A DNA stretch of 64,000 bases. It comes from Halieaceae bacterium MED-G27 (GTDB taxonomy: Bacteria > Pseudomonadota > Gammaproteobacteria > Pseudomonadales > Halieaceae). This document shows, one piece after another, positions 27,683 through 39,171 of the stretch (its first letter is position 1; every line of letters begins with the position of its first letter). Where the stretch lies: the NCBI GenBank assembly GCA_002456975.1, contig NTKA01000001.1:59520-123519 (forward strand), given 5' to 3'. The notes under the pieces are model-generated. The model had not been told where the DNA came from, ran no database searches, and worked only from the letters and a program-made list of their open reading frames with translations. The position numbers and the translations under genes were made by a program.

Positions 27683-30382
27683 CTAGCTGAGCGCTCCGTG
27701 GCATTGCTTATATTTCTTACCGCTGCCACAGGGGCAGGGATCATTTCGTCCGACCTTGGCACCACTGCGCACAACAGGTTGCTGTGGCTCTGAGGCTTTC
27801 TCTTCGGCGTCTGTACTTTCAGTGGGTACCGCTGATACATGCGCGTGCTGAAAGGCCAACTCTTGCTTGGCGGCTTGCTCGCGGCGCTGACGCTCAATCT
27901 CTTCCGCCTCATCCTGACGTTTGATTTGTAGCTGACTCAGAATTCTGATCACGTCGTGCTTCAATCGCTCGAGTAAGCCCTGAAAGAGCTCAAAAGCCTC
28001 TCGCTTGTACTCCTGCTTTGGATTCTTGTTGGCATAGGCGCGTAGATGAATTCCCTGTCGCAACTGATCCATAGTCTGCAAGTGCTCTTTCCAAAGGCCA
28101 TCAAGCACCTGAAGCATCACCTGCTTTTCAATTTCCCGCATGGCATCGCCCACGCCTTCGCCTTTCTCGTCGTAGGCGGACTGCGCGCTATCGACTATCC
28201 GATTGCGCAACGATTCCTCATGTAGCGAATCATCTTCCTCCAGCCATTGCGTTACAGGCATGGTAAGTCCGAACTCGCTTTGTAAATGGGCCTCGAGTCC
28301 TTCGATATCCCACTGCTCTTCCACACTCATCGGTGGGATATAACCGTCGACAGCACCGTGCAAGACGTCAGCGCGAATCGCTGTGACCATCTCGCCAATG
28401 TCCTCACCGGACAACAATTGATCTCGCTGGCTGTAGACAATCTGACGCTGGTCATTGGCGACATCGTCGTACTCGAGTAACTGCTTACGAATATCGAAAT
28501 TACGGCCTTCGACCTTTCGCTGTGCACGCTCGATCGATTTCGTGACCATGCCACTCTCGATGGCTTCACCTCGCTCCATACCGACGCGCTGCATGACACC
28601 TGCCATGTTGCCCATGAAAATGCGCATTAGGTTGTCTTCGATGGAGATGTAAAAGCGCGAGGCACCCGGGTCACCCTGTCGTCCTGCACGACCGCGCAAC
28701 TGATTATCGATCCGCCGGGATTCGTGACGCTCGGTACCTAAAATATGGAGGCCACCTGCATCGAGCACTGTTTGATGCCGCTCCTGCCAGGCCGCTCTCA
28801 CTGCATCATGCTGACTTTCATCTTCAACCGTTTTGAGTTCGGCCTCGAGATTGCCACCCAGCACAATATCCGTGCCGCGACCCGCCATATTGGTAGCAAT
28901 GGTCACCACGCCAGGCCTACCTGCCTGCGCGATGATCTCGGCTTCTTGCTCGTGGTATTTCGCATTCAACACCTTGTGCTCAATGCCCACTTTTTTGAAG
29001 TATTCCGATAGCTCTTCCGATGTTTCTACCGATGCTGTACCTACCAGAACAGGCGCCTGCTTCTCAATAAATTGCTTGGTTTCTTCCACGATCGCTTCGA
29101 GCTTCTCCTCCTGCGTCATATAAACCAAATCGTTCATATCTTTACGCTGCATCGGGATATTGGTGGGGATCACCACACACTCCAGCCCGTAAATCTGACG
29201 AAACTCGAAAGCCTCTGTATCGGCGGTACCTGTCATGCCACTCAACTTGTCGTAAAGACGAAAGTAGTTCTGGAAAGTGGTGGACGCCAACGTCTGACTC
29301 TCGTGCTGGATATTGACCCCTTCCTTGGCTTCGATCGCCTGGTGCAAGCCCTCAGATAAACGTCGTCCGGGCATGGTTCGACCGGTGTGCTCATCGATCA
29401 AAACCACCTGCCCCTGCTGGACGATATATTCCACGTTTTTATGGAACAGAGAGTGCGCTCGAAGCGCCGAATTCACGTGGTGTAAAAGTCCAAGATTAGT
29501 CGATGCATACAGCGAATCGTCTGCATTCAGCAAGTCCTCATCGATCAACAACCCCTCGATCAGCTCGTGCCCCTCTTCGGTTAACTCAATGGAGCGCTGT
29601 TTCTCATCGATTGAAAAATGACCCTCGGCCTCTTCGGTTTGCGCACTCAGCTTGGGAATGAGTTTGTTGATCTTTTTATACAGCTCGGAGCTGTCTTCGG
29701 CAGCGCCCGAGATGATTAGTGGTGTTCGCGCCTCATCGATGAGAATCGAATCCACCTCATCGACAATGGCGAAGGCGAGCTTGCCTTGTAATTTGTCAGC
29801 TGCGCTGAAGGCCATGTTGTCTCGGAGGTAATCGAAACCAAACTCATTGTTGGTCCCATAGACGATATCGCCGCTGTAGGCCTCGCGTTTTTCTTCCTGG
29901 CTTTGGCCCGCTTTCACAACACCCACTTTCAGCCCCAAGAATTCATATATCGGCCCCATCCAGGCTGCATCGCGGCTTGCGAGGTAATCGTTTACGGTCA
30001 CCAGGTGAACCATGTTGCCCGCTAGGGTATTTAGGTAGGCAGGTAACGTTGCAACCAGGGTTTTACCCTCACCGGTTCGCATCTCTGCGACGTTACCCTC
30101 GTGCAGAACAACACCACCGATCATTTGCACATCGAAGTGACGCATACCCATGGTTCGCACGCTTGCCTCACGAACCACGGCAAAGGCCTCAGGCAGTATG
30201 GCGTCTAGTGTTTCGCCATCAGATACCCGCTGTCTGAATTCATCGGTTTTGGCAGCCAGGGAAGCATCATCTAAGGACTGCAAACCCTCCTCGAGTGCTT
30301 TTATTTTCTTAACGGTTTTGTTGATTCGTCTGAGCACACGATCGTTTCGCGAGCCAAATATCACCTTCAGCGGATTAGCCAT
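27683..30382 (-). CDS. secA: Preprotein translocase subunit SecA
   Basis: 899 aa; [53 protein letters not shown]-terminal zinc motif [14 protein letters not shown]. Confidence 0.99.
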   Translation of the reverse strand: MANPLKVIFGSRNDRVLRRINKTVKKIKALEEGLQSLDDASLAAKTDEFRQRVSDGETLDAILPEAFAVVREASVRTMGMRHFDVQMIGGVVLHEGNVAEMRTGEGKTLVATLPAYLNTLAGNMVHLVTVNDYLASRDAAWMGPIYEFLGLKVGVVKAGQSQEEKREAYSGDIVYGTNNEFGFDYLRDNMAFSAADKLQGKLAFAIVDEVDSILIDEARTPLIISGAAEDSSELYKKINKLIPKLSAQTEEAEGHFSIDEKQRSIELTEEGHELIEGLLIDEDLLNADDSLYASTNLGLLHHVNSALRAHSLFHKNVEYIVQQGQVVLIDEHTGRTMPGRRLSEGLHQAIEAKEGVNIQHESQTLASTTFQNYFRLYDKLSGMTGTADTEAFEFRQIYGLECVVIPTNIPMQRKDMNDLVYMTQEEKLEAIVEETKQFIEKQAPVLVGTASVETSEELSEYFKKVGIEHKVLNAKYHEQEAEIIAQAGRPGVVTIATNMAGRGTDIVLGGNLEAELKTVEDESQHDAVRAAWQERHQTVLDAGGLHILGTERHESRRIDNQLRGRAGRQGDPGASRFYISIEDNLMRIFMGNMAGVMQRVGMERGEAIESGMVTKSIERAQRKVEGRNFDIRKQLLEYDDVANDQRQIVYSQRDQLLSGEDIGEMVTAIRADVLHGAVDGYIPPMSVEEQWDIEGLEAHLQSEFGLTMPVTQWLEEDDSLHEESLRNRIVDSAQSAYDEKGEGVGDAMREIEKQVMLQVLDGLWKEHLQTMDQLRQGIHLRAYANKNPKQEYKREAFELFQGLLERLKHDVIRILSQLQIKRQDEAEEIERQRREQAAKQELAFQHAHVSAVPTESTDAEEKASEPQQPVVRSGAKVGRNDPCPCGSGKKYKQCHGALS

Positions 30383-30470
30383 GATTTTTCCAAAAATAGT
30401 CTGATTGTTACTGCTTTATTGTGATCAATAAGGGGTTGGCGAGCCACGTCGCCAGAGGACAGAAGCAGTC

Positions 30471-31400
30471 TTAATTAGGCGTTCGCCTGAGATAGCTGGC
30501 AGGATCGACCGGACGGCCGTTTTTGAATACTTCAAAATGCACGTGAGGGCCAGTAGAGCGACCACTATTACCCATCAGCGCAATCACCTCGCCCCGACGG
30601 ACCATATCCCCAACCTTGACAGTATTTTCTTGGTTGTGGGCGTAGCGTGTGATGACGCCTTCACCGTGTGCTACTTCAACCATTTTGCCGTAGCCATAGC
30701 GCTCGCCGCTCCAACTCACGACACCACTAGCTACCGCGACAATGTCTGAGCCTTCTCGACCCGCGAAATCGACACCGTTGTGCCAAGCACGCTTGCCGGT
30801 AAAGGGGTCGAGTCGACTACCGTAATTCGATGACAACCAGCCAGACAAAACAGGACGCCCGGCGGGCGTTGCGTCGTTGCGAACCTGCTCACCTTGAATC
30901 AGATCCGACAAGATATCTAACTGAACTTCGCGGTCATCTAGCGCTCTGCTCAGGGCCAGTGCTTCGCTCTCGAATAGCGGCACCATATCGCTATCAGGGA
31001 CTGTTGGCACAGATATTGGGCCACCCAATGCAGGCGCCATGGTGAAATCAAATTCACCCGATTCAAGACCCGCGATATCGGTCAAATACATACCCATGGC
31101 ATCAAGCCGCGTCATGCGCCCTTGCAACTCGGCAAGGAGTAACGACATCGACTCTAGGCGCTTCTGCGCTGCACCCGCCATATCCGCAAGCGCTTCCGCT
31201 CGCTCTTTCGCGTCTTCCGTCGCCTGTGTTTCTTCTGCCGTTTCGGCCTTCGCGACTCCTTTGCGGATACCTAGCTCATAGCTCAACCCGGCGAACCCGA
31301 CAGGGATGCCGATCAAGACTGCGGATAACACGACCTTCGACCATCGACCAATTTCGATAGTTTTGGAGGGACCCGAGCTGTTGAGCACTATAAATTTCAA
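30471..31400 (-). CDS. M23 family (LytM-domain) metallopeptidase
   Basis: 309 aa; N-terminal TM, coiled coil, YGSRLDPFTGKRAWHNGVDFAGREGSDIVAVASGVV...GNSGRSTGPHVHFEVFKNGRPVDPASYL. Confidence 0.92.
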   Translation of the reverse strand: MKFIVLNSSGPSKTIEIGRWSKVVLSAVLIGIPVGFAGLSYELGIRKGVAKAETAEETQATEDAKERAEALADMAGAAQKRLESMSLLLAELQGRMTRLDAMGMYLTDIAGLESGEFDFTMAPALGGPISVPTVPDSDMVPLFESEALALSRALDDREVQLDILSDLIQGEQVRNDATPAGRPVLSGWLSSNYGSRLDPFTGKRAWHNGVDFAGREGSDIVAVASGVVSWSGERYGYGKMVEVAHGEGVITRYAHNQENTVKVGDMVRRGEVIALMGNSGRSTGPHVHFEVFKNGRPVDPASYLRRTPN

Positions 31401-31491
31401 GCGAGCGGCGCCAATTAAGTCAACGGTGCCACTATGCCAGACTTGGCTCTTTAGAAAAAGTTTTCAAGCGCTCAGTGGGGTTAGGAACGCT

Positions 31492-32412
31492 TTAAGCAGG
31501 AGCGTAGGTTAGAAAGGGCTGCGTATAGGAAATTGGCGCGTCGGCCACATCGTCAAAAGTCACCATCTCCCACGCATCTTTATCAGCAATTAACGCGCGT
31601 AATGCTTGGTTATTGAGCGCATGACCCGATTTGTAAGCTTGATACTCGCCGATCAGGCTATAGCCCAAGAGATAAAGATCACCAATGGCGTCGAGGACTT
31701 TGTGCTTTACGAATTCGTCATCGTAGCGAAGTCCATCGCTATTCAATACACGGTGGTCATCGATCACCACCGCGTTTTCCATGCTGCCACCACGGGCGAG
31801 CCCCTTGGATCGCAGATAGTCGATCTCCTCGACAAAACCAAAGGTTCTGGCGCGGCTTACTTCACGAACAAACGAGGTGGTCGAGAAATCAATTTCAGTG
31901 CGCGCAGCGCGGTGTTTAAAAACCGGGTGGTCAAAATCGATCCCAAAGGAAATCTTGAAACCCTCTAATGGTAAAAAGGTCGCCTCTTTATCGCCATCTT
32001 TCACCTCAACCCGCTTCTTGACTCGGATAAATTTTTTGGCTGCCGGCTGCTCGGTGATGCCTGCTGACTGTAAGAGAAAGACAAAAGGCGCGGCACTGCC
32101 ATCCATTATCGGAATCTCTGGCGCAGTGACGTCGACAAAAGCATTATCGACGCCAAGGCCGGCGATCGCTGACAAGAGATGCTCTACGGTGGAGACCCTG
32201 GTCTCACCTTGAATAAGACAGGTCGACATCGTCGTCTCACCGACGAGATCCGCTCGAGCGGGGATCTCGACGACAGGATTCAGGTCGGTGCGACGGAAAA
32301 CGATACCCGTATCCACTGGCGCGGGAGACAAAGTCAATAAAACCTTCTCGCCAGTGTGGAGACCGATACCGGTCGCCTTGATCGAGTTTCGCAATGTACG
32401 CTGTCGTATCAT
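31492..32412 (-). CDS. lpxC: UDP-3-O-acyl-N-acetylglucosamine deacetylase LpxC
   Basis: 306 aa; [67 protein letters not shown]. Confidence 0.98.
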   Translation of the reverse strand: MIRQRTLRNSIKATGIGLHTGEKVLLTLSPAPVDTGIVFRRTDLNPVVEIPARADLVGETTMSTCLIQGETRVSTVEHLLSAIAGLGVDNAFVDVTAPEIPIMDGSAAPFVFLLQSAGITEQPAAKKFIRVKKRVEVKDGDKEATFLPLEGFKISFGIDFDHPVFKHRAARTEIDFSTTSFVREVSRARTFGFVEEIDYLRSKGLARGGSMENAVVIDDHRVLNSDGLRYDDEFVKHKVLDAIGDLYLLGYSLIGEYQAYKSGHALNNQALRALIADKDAWEMVTFDDVADAPISYTQPFLTYAPA

Positions 32413-32482
32413 CTATTCAACGCTCGGGCACCCACCACTCACAGCGAGCCAAGCACAACTCCTTTTGTTCTGACCAACAAGA

Positions 32483-33643
32483 TCAGTCCGCCTGCTTACG
32501 AAGAAAGGCAGGTATATCGAAATACCCTTCCTCTTCATTGGACTCAGCTGACATGGCATCACTGCCAACCGCAATTCGCTGGCGCGTTTGTGGGGGCAAA
32601 TCATACCCTTCGTAAGCCGCCGACGTCGATTGTGAAGCCCGCAGTGGTGCGACAGGTTCGACTTTTTTCAAGACAGTCCGATGCTGTTCCACACCCAAAC
32701 CGGTCGCCACAACCGTCACCTTCAACTCGTCAGTCATTTCCGGATCGATAACCGTACCCACCACCACGGTCGCATCATCACAGGCTATTTCCTCAATCGT
32801 TTCACCGACCTCGGAGAACTCACCGAGAGAGAGATCTAAACCCGCGGTGATATTCACAAGAAGGCCTTTGGCACCGCTGAGGTCAATATCATCGAGCAAT
32901 GGACTGTTAATCGCGCGCTCCGCAGCCTCTCGTGCTCGACCTTCACCGCTTGCCGAACCCGTTCCCATCATCGCCGATCCCATCTCGGACATGACCGTTT
33001 TCACGTCCGCAAAGTCGACGTTGATCATGCCGGGACGGATGATAAGGTCCGCAATCCCCTGCACCGCGCCGAAAAGGACATTGTTGGCTTCCTTGAAAGC
33101 GTGCAGAAGACTAGTACTCTTACCCATGACCTCCAACAATTTCTCGTTGGGTACGGTAATTAAGGAATCAACATGCTGCTCCAGCTCCTTGAGACCCTGC
33201 TCGGCAATAGCCAGCCGCTTCTTGCCTTCGAAGCTGAACGGCCGTGTCACCACTGCGACTGTCAAAATACCCATGTCGCGGGCGATTTCGGCAACGATGG
33301 GTGCTGCACCAGTACCGGTACCACCGCCCATACCAGCCGTCACAAACACCATATCGGCACCAAACAGCGCCTCGGCAATTCGATCACGATCTTCCAGAGC
33401 GGCCGCGCGACCCACCTCAGGGTTTGAACCAGCGCCAAGCCCCTTAGTAATGTCATTCCCAAGCTGAAGAATGGTTTTCGAATCGATATCTGCCAACGCC
33501 TGAGCGTCAGTGTTAGCACAGATGAAATCCACACCGTCCACGTCATGCTCAATCATGTGACGAACCGCGTTTCCGCCTCCGCCACCGACGCCGATCACCT
33601 TGATTACCGCGTTCTGCGGTGCGTTATCTACGAGTTCAAACAT
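32483..33643 (-). CDS. ftsZ: Cell division protein FtsZ
   Basis: IKVIGVGGGGGNAVRHM, GMGGGTGTGAAPIVAE, C-terminal peptide YFDIPAFLRKQAD; start at MFELVDNAPQ (33643) preferred over 33673. Confidence 0.98.
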   Translation of the reverse strand: MFELVDNAPQNAVIKVIGVGGGGGNAVRHMIEHDVDGVDFICANTDAQALADIDSKTILQLGNDITKGLGAGSNPEVGRAAALEDRDRIAEALFGADMVFVTAGMGGGTGTGAAPIVAEIARDMGILTVAVVTRPFSFEGKKRLAIAEQGLKELEQHVDSLITVPNEKLLEVMGKSTSLLHAFKEANNVLFGAVQGIADLIIRPGMINVDFADVKTVMSEMGSAMMGTGSASGEGRAREAAERAINSPLLDDIDLSGAKGLLVNITAGLDLSLGEFSEVGETIEEIACDDATVVVGTVIDPEMTDELKVTVVATGLGVEQHRTVLKKVEPVAPLRASQSTSAAYEGYDLPPQTRQRIAVGSDAMSAESNEEEGYFDIPAFLRKQAD

Positions 33644-33694
33644 AGTCTTTCTCCCCGTTATGTTTACCGGCAAGCCGGTTACTCCCCTGTAAAA

Positions 33695-34933
33695 TCAAAA
33701 GTTGCGACCCAACCAGTCGCGTAAACCACCGAGCACATTGCCCGCCTTCGATTGACGGTCCACAGCGAGCTGTGCCCCCTCCTGAAGTTCTTTTGCACCC
33801 GATACCAATAGCCCAACAGCTGTTGCATAAATCGGGTTGCGAATAATGTCGTTCATGCCGCGAGCGTATTGCGGCGCGCCGATCCGAACCGGCATATGGA
33901 AAATCTCTTCAGCAAGCTCTACGACGCCTTCCATCTTCGACGTACCGCCTGTCAAGATGACCCCCGCTGGCACCAGCTCCTCAAAACCAGACTTTCGGAT
34001 TTCTCCTTGGATCAACGTGAATAGTTCGTCGTAGCGCGGCTCAACCACTTCGGCCAAGGACTGCCGCGATAGGTCGCGAGGCGGTCGATCACCCACGCTA
34101 GGCACCTTGATGGTCTCCTCAGGTCCGGTTAATTGCGCTAACGCGCAGGCGTAGCGGATCTTGATCTCCTCGGCATGCTGGGTCGGTGTTCGCAACGCCA
34201 TCGCGATATCGTTCGTTACCTGATCACCAGCGACGGGAATGACTCCGGTGTGACGGATTGAACCCTCGGTGAAGATGGCAATATCTGATGTGCCACCACC
34301 GATATCGACCATACACACACCGAGATCACGCTCATCTTCAGTGATCACGGCATAACTCGAGGCGAGTTGCTCAAGAATGATGCCGTCGACTGCCAAGCCG
34401 CAGCGTTCAACGCATTTTTCGATATTTTGCGCGGCCGTCTCAGCGCATGTGACCAAGTGAACCTTGGCTTCGAGGCGCACACCCGACATGCCAAGAGGCT
34501 CTCGGATGCCCCCTTGGCTATCAATCACATACTCCTGCGGCAATACGTGAAGTATCTTCTGATCTGCTGGGATCGCCACCGCCTGTGCGGCGTCGATGAC
34601 ACGCTCAACATCGGCACGCTGTACCTCGCGATCTTTGATCGCCACGATGCCGTGGGAGTTCATCGATCGGATGTGGCTGCCGGCGATACCAACGTAAACC
34701 GAGTGGATCTGGCAGCCCGCCATGAGTTCTGCTTCCTCGATAGCGCGTTGAATTGCATTGACAGTTGACTCGATATTAACAACGACGCCCTTCTTCAAGC
34801 CTCGCGATGGATGAGAGCCAATCCCAACGACCTCGATGCTACCGTTGCTGTCAATTTCACCAACAACGGCGACGACTTTTGACGTCCCAATATCGAGTCC
34901 GACGATCATCTGCCTTTCTTCAGTTGCTGCCAT
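33695..34933 (-). CDS. ftsA: Cell division protein FtsA
   Basis: MAATEERQMIVGLDIGTSKVVAVVGE, MVDIGGGTSDIAIF, VILTGGTSKMEGVVELAEEIF; internal ATG at 34933 is the likely start. Confidence 0.97.
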   Translation of the reverse strand: MAATEERQMIVGLDIGTSKVVAVVGEIDSNGSIEVVGIGSHPSRGLKKGVVVNIESTVNAIQRAIEEAELMAGCQIHSVYVGIAGSHIRSMNSHGIVAIKDREVQRADVERVIDAAQAVAIPADQKILHVLPQEYVIDSQGGIREPLGMSGVRLEAKVHLVTCAETAAQNIEKCVERCGLAVDGIILEQLASSYAVITEDERDLGVCMVDIGGGTSDIAIFTEGSIRHTGVIPVAGDQVTNDIAMALRTPTQHAEEIKIRYACALAQLTGPEETIKVPSVGDRPPRDLSRQSLAEVVEPRYDELFTLIQGEIRKSGFEELVPAGVILTGGTSKMEGVVELAEEIFHMPVRIGAPQYARGMNDIIRNPIYATAVGLLVSGAKELQEGAQLAVDRQSKAGNVLGGLRDWLGRNF

Positions 34934-35738
34934 AACTGCCCCCTTGTGAGCGCACGGCTGACGCTCGAGCCCATTTCTCAGAAGCAGGCAGGACCGCAGC
35001 CCCCTGCTCGTAGCGCAAATCGATTTTGGCGATCTGCTCGTTACGCAAATCGCCACGAATTAAACGAATGAATCGAGACACGCGAACAGCGAAATCGCGA
35101 TCACCGAACTGCACCTCCATCCCGTTGGATAAAAAAGCGGATAACTGCCCTAGCTGGTCTTGTTGAAGCCCTGCTACCGACATCTCTTCGCTCATCAGAA
35201 CGGTCTGGAGGAGTTGATAGCGCTCAACCAAAGCGCCCGGCGATCGCCTGTCACTCCAGAGCTGGGGCATTTGCTGATACTCGGGGAGCACGTCGCCGTA
35301 GAAAATATCGCCACGAGCGTTGAGGTAGCCGACCTCCCCCCAGCGAGCAATAGGCTGCTCTTCAGAGACGATGACCAGCACAGTACCGGGCCAGCGTCGG
35401 CGCACATCGGCACGCTCGATCCAGGCGAGGCGCTCGAGATCATCACTAATTCGCTGAATATCGGTCCGTAGAAATCCTCGCTCGACACGCGGCTCGATAA
35501 TGACCGAGATGTCATCGCGCTTAACATGTTTCAAGTCACCACGGATGACAATCTCTTCAACCGGCAGCGACATCAGATAAGTCACAAAAACACCGGTCAC
35601 ACCTGCCATCACGATGACGCCAGCAATCGCCATCGCGCGCTGCAGCGCCCGTAGCCAAGATCGACCCTGTGATGATGGCGCTTTGCTACGCACAACTGTT
35701 TTCTCTTTGCGTGGTTTAGCAGCCATAGCGAGCCTCAC
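34920..35738 (-). CDS. ftsQ: Cell division protein FtsQ
   Basis: 272 aa; TM plus POTRA (VEEIVIRGDLKHVKRDDIS...LAWIERADVRRRWPGTVLVIVSEEQPIARW); alternative start 35726. Confidence 0.94.
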   Translation of the reverse strand: MRLAMAAKPRKEKTVVRSKAPSSQGRSWLRALQRAMAIAGVIVMAGVTGVFVTYLMSLPVEEIVIRGDLKHVKRDDISVIIEPRVERGFLRTDIQRISDDLERLAWIERADVRRRWPGTVLVIVSEEQPIARWGEVGYLNARGDIFYGDVLPEYQQMPQLWSDRRSPGALVERYQLLQTVLMSEEMSVAGLQQDQLGQLSAFLSNGMEVQFGDRDFAVRVSRFIRLIRGDLRNEQIAKIDLRYEQGAAVLPASEKWARASAVRSQGGSYGSN

Positions 35739-36639
35739 TACTTAAGTAGATTTCTGCTAAAAGGTCCTCAAAGCTCATGCCCGCGGCAGCGGCCGCCTTA
35801 GGAACCAAGCTCGTCTCGGTCATTCCAGGCACCGTATTGACTTCTAGCAACCACCAGCTACTGTCATCTCGCATGAGGTCTACCCTGCCCCAACCATGGG
35901 CACCCACGGCCTTAAAGGCAGCCAGCGCCAGCGTTTCGAGTTGACTAGTGTCATTGGGTAAAAGAGGTGCGGGACAAATAAACTCGGTTGTGCCTGATAC
36001 ATATTTCGCGTCGAAATCGTAATAACCACCCTGAGGAACAATCTGGATAGCGGGTAGTGCCCGATCTCCTAGAATTGCAACTGTTAGCTCGTCACCGACA
36101 ATCCGTGACTCAGCCATCAGAGGCATTGCATTCTCTGCAGCTGCGGCGCGAGCGCGCTCTAGATCATCTGCAGCATCGGCCGTGGCCAAGCCGAACGACG
36201 ACCCCTCAGCGACCGGTTTTACGAACACCGGTCCCAAGTCTTCTATCACCGAAGCGCTGTCGGTCTCCGCCTCGAGCATTACGAACTTTGGTGTGGGTAG
36301 ACCGCGGGCTTGCCATATGCGCTTGGTTTTATCTTTGTGCATGGCGATCGCACTACCCAATACGCCCGAGCCTGAATAGCGAATGCCCACAGTGTCCAGG
36401 GCTCCTTGCACACTGCCATCCTCGCCGCCAACACCGTGCAACATATTGAACACAAACGTATCCGACGATAATTGACTCAACCAATTGGCCGCCGCTGGAT
36501 CGACGTGTCTTACCCTCGCACCCGCTTGCTCCAAGCTGTTGGCCACTGCAGCGCCGCTCCGCAGTGAAATTTCGCGCTCCGCTGAGGTGCCGCCATAAAG
36601 CACGGTCACGTCCATATGACGAAAATCGACAGAGGTCAT
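35716..36639 (-). CDS. ddl: D-alanine--D-alanine ligase
   Basis: 307 aa; VTVLYGGTSAEREISLRSG, MLHGVGGEDGSVQGALDTVGIRYSGSGVLGSAIAMHKDKTK, LLEVNTVPGMTETSLVPKAAAAAG. Confidence 0.97.
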   Translation of the reverse strand: MTSVDFRHMDVTVLYGGTSAEREISLRSGAAVANSLEQAGARVRHVDPAAANWLSQLSSDTFVFNMLHGVGGEDGSVQGALDTVGIRYSGSGVLGSAIAMHKDKTKRIWQARGLPTPKFVMLEAETDSASVIEDLGPVFVKPVAEGSSFGLATADAADDLERARAAAAENAMPLMAESRIVGDELTVAILGDRALPAIQIVPQGGYYDFDAKYVSGTTEFICPAPLLPNDTSQLETLALAAFKAVGAHGWGRVDLMRDDSSWWLLEVNTVPGMTETSLVPKAAAAAGMSFEDLLAEIYLSSEARYGC

Positions 36640-38069
36640 AGCAGAGCCTCCAGATTGTTCGAGGAGGCGAGCTGCTTGGATAACCGGCCGATATTACCTG
36701 CACCCTGCATCAACAACAGGTCACCATCCTGCAAAATATGCTGAAGTCTCTCGGCCAGTAGAGCGGAGTTCGAAAGATGCACAGGGTCTAAGTTGCTGGA
36801 CTGACGGATTGATCGCGCCAAAGAGCGACTGTCGGCCGACGCAATTTCATCCTCGCCTGCTGAATAGACATCGAGCAACACCAGCGCATCGACTTCCGAC
36901 AACACTTCGACAAAATCGTCGTAACAATCTCGAGTGCGAGTGAAGCGGTGCGGCTGAAAGACCATCACCAGACGATTGATCGGGTATGCCTGACGTGCTG
37001 CTAATATGGTCGCCCGCAGCTCAGTAGGATGATGCCCGTAGTCGTCGAGTAAGGTCGCCTGACCACCATTCCAACTCAGCTGACCCAACAAACTGAAGCG
37101 ACGCCCAACACCGGCGAAGGCACCCAAGCCCTGCTTGATGTGCGAATCGGCCACACCCAATTCGGAACAAACGGCTACGGCAGCCAGCGCATTAAGTGCG
37201 TTGTGGGCGCCCGGCATTGGCAAATCGATTAGCAAGTCATTATCTTTACCCGGTCGGCTCACGCTAAAGCTACTAATACCGTCAGCAAAGCCCAGGGTGT
37301 TTAAGCGGAAGTCGGCGGCTGTCGACACCCCGTAAGTGATGACCTGTCGGGTCAACTGCGGAATTAACTCACGTACCCCCGCGTCATCGAGGCAGGCAAT
37401 CGCGACGCCATAGAACGGCAAATTCTGTACAAAATCGATGAACGCCTGATGATAGTTCTTAACGTCGCCCTCGTAGTGCTCCATGTGGTCGGGCTCTACG
37501 TTGGTAATCACCGACATCATAGGCAGCAAGTGAAGAAACGATGCATCACTCTCATCAGCTTCAACAACAAGATAGTCGCTGGACCCCAGTGCGGCATTGG
37601 TACCCACGCTATTTAAAACGCCGCCGACAACAAAAGTTGGATCTAAGTTTGCCGCCGCCATCACGGATGCAATCATGCTGGTTGTGGTGGTCTTACCATG
37701 CGTGCCCGCCACGGCGATACTAAAGCGGTAACGCATTAGTTCAGCGAGCATTTCTGCCCGAGGCACCACCGGAATGCGCATCGCTCTTGCCGCTGCTACC
37801 TCGGGGTTTGTCTCATTCACCGCGGAGGACACGACGAGAACATCTGATCCCTCTATATTGGCTGCGCTATGACCTATCTGCACTTCAACACCCAAGGTAC
37901 GAAGCCGATCAATTACGCTACTCTCATTAATGTCTGAGCCAGTCACCCGGTAATTGAGCCCAGCCAGCACCTCAGCAATACCGCTCATTCCCGAGCCACC
38001 AATACCCACAAAATGCACCCGACCGATTCGGTGCATCATGGGCTCACGTGTCAGTACGGGCGGCGCCAT
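36636..38069 (-). CDS. murC: UDP-N-acetylmuramate--L-alanine ligase
   Basis: 477 aa; VHFVGIGGSGMSGIAEVL, VAGTHGKTTTTSMIA, DDYGHHPTELRATI; start may be internal (38039, MMHRIGRVHF). Confidence 0.97.
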   Translation of the reverse strand: MAPPVLTREPMMHRIGRVHFVGIGGSGMSGIAEVLAGLNYRVTGSDINESSVIDRLRTLGVEVQIGHSAANIEGSDVLVVSSAVNETNPEVAAARAMRIPVVPRAEMLAELMRYRFSIAVAGTHGKTTTTSMIASVMAAANLDPTFVVGGVLNSVGTNAALGSSDYLVVEADESDASFLHLLPMMSVITNVEPDHMEHYEGDVKNYHQAFIDFVQNLPFYGVAIACLDDAGVRELIPQLTRQVITYGVSTAADFRLNTLGFADGISSFSVSRPGKDNDLLIDLPMPGAHNALNALAAVAVCSELGVADSHIKQGLGAFAGVGRRFSLLGQLSWNGGQATLLDDYGHHPTELRATILAARQAYPINRLVMVFQPHRFTRTRDCYDDFVEVLSEVDALVLLDVYSAGEDEIASADSRSLARSIRQSSNLDPVHLSNSALLAERLQHILQDGDLLLMQGAGNIGRLSKQLASSNNLEALL

Positions 38070-38070
38070 C

Positions 38071-39171
38071 TTAAACAGCCTCCATCACAATCTCGGCCAC
38101 GCGATCGGTTGCCGTCGGCTTTGACCAAGCGTGGGCCGCAGTCGACATGGCGCTGAGAAGCGCTGGATGCCGAATAAATTCCGAAACTTGCTCGGCCAAG
38201 GATTCAGCTGTTAATGAGTGTTGCTGAAGCACCCTAGCGCCACCAGCACCCTCGAGCGCCTGGGCATTGTGTAACTGATGGTTGTCGATAGCATTTGGCA
38301 GAGGAATCAAAAGCGCAGGTGTCGCCGTCACGGCTACTTCGCTGACAGTCAATGCGCCCGCGCGACAGATAGCCATATCAGCCCACTCGTAAGTACTCGC
38401 CATGTCGTCGATAAAAGGCCGTATCTCAAGCTGCGCAATACTTGTCTCACCCCAGAACGCCTCGGTCGTATCAGCATGACGATCGCCACACTGGTGGATC
38501 ACATGAATGACCGCCCGATCCAGAGCACTGAGTGTGGCTATCGCAGCTGGGCACAACTGGTTGAGCGCCAAAGCGCCCTGACTACCACCTAGTATCAATA
38601 GCCGCAGTGGTCGCTCCGATGAGAAGTTCAGGCTATCGGGCACGCTGGCGCCGACGGTTGCGATATCAGCGCGCAGTGGGTTACCGGTGACGGCCACCGG
38701 CACATCCTCGGAGAATGCACCCTCGAAGCCAGCGAGCACTCGACGCGCGCGCTTAGCTAGCAACCGGTTGGTGGTGCCAGCCACTGCATTCTGCTCGTGG
38801 ATAACCAGAGGTATTCGTAGGACCGATGCAACCAGACCCGCCGGGCCTGCGGCGTAGCCGCCAAAGCCAATGACGACCTGCGGACGGTAGTTGAGCAGAA
38901 TCCAAAAAGATTGCAGTGCCGCCATCAGTAACGACACGAGACCTTGAATTCGACTGACAAGACCTTTACCGCGCAAACCACGGGTCACCAGTGCATGTAA
39001 TTTGTAGCCATGGGATGGTGCTACCCTAGCCTCGATGCCGCGGTTAGTCCCCACCCATTCAACGACTATGCCGCGCTCGCGGAGCACCTCCGCCGTTGCC
39101 AGTGCCGGATAAACATGTCCGCCGGTACCACCGGCCATGACAAGCGCTTTTAGAGGTTTACGCTTCGACAC
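38071..39171 (-). CDS. murG: UDP-GlcNAc:undecaprenyl-PP-MurNAc-pentapeptide GlcNAc transferase
   Basis: 366 aa; LVMAGGTGGHVYPALA, VIGFGGYAAGPAGLVA, HEQNAVAGTTNR, LLILGGSQGALALN. Confidence 0.97.
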   Translation of the reverse strand: MSKRKPLKALVMAGGTGGHVYPALATAEVLRERGIVVEWVGTNRGIEARVAPSHGYKLHALVTRGLRGKGLVSRIQGLVSLLMAALQSFWILLNYRPQVVIGFGGYAAGPAGLVASVLRIPLVIHEQNAVAGTTNRLLAKRARRVLAGFEGAFSEDVPVAVTGNPLRADIATVGASVPDSLNFSSERPLRLLILGGSQGALALNQLCPAAIATLSALDRAVIHVIHQCGDRHADTTEAFWGETSIAQLEIRPFIDDMASTYEWADMAICRAGALTVSEVAVTATPALLIPLPNAIDNHQLHNAQALEGAGGARVLQQHSLTAESLAEQVSEFIRHPALLSAMSTAAHAWSKPTATDRVAEIVMEAV

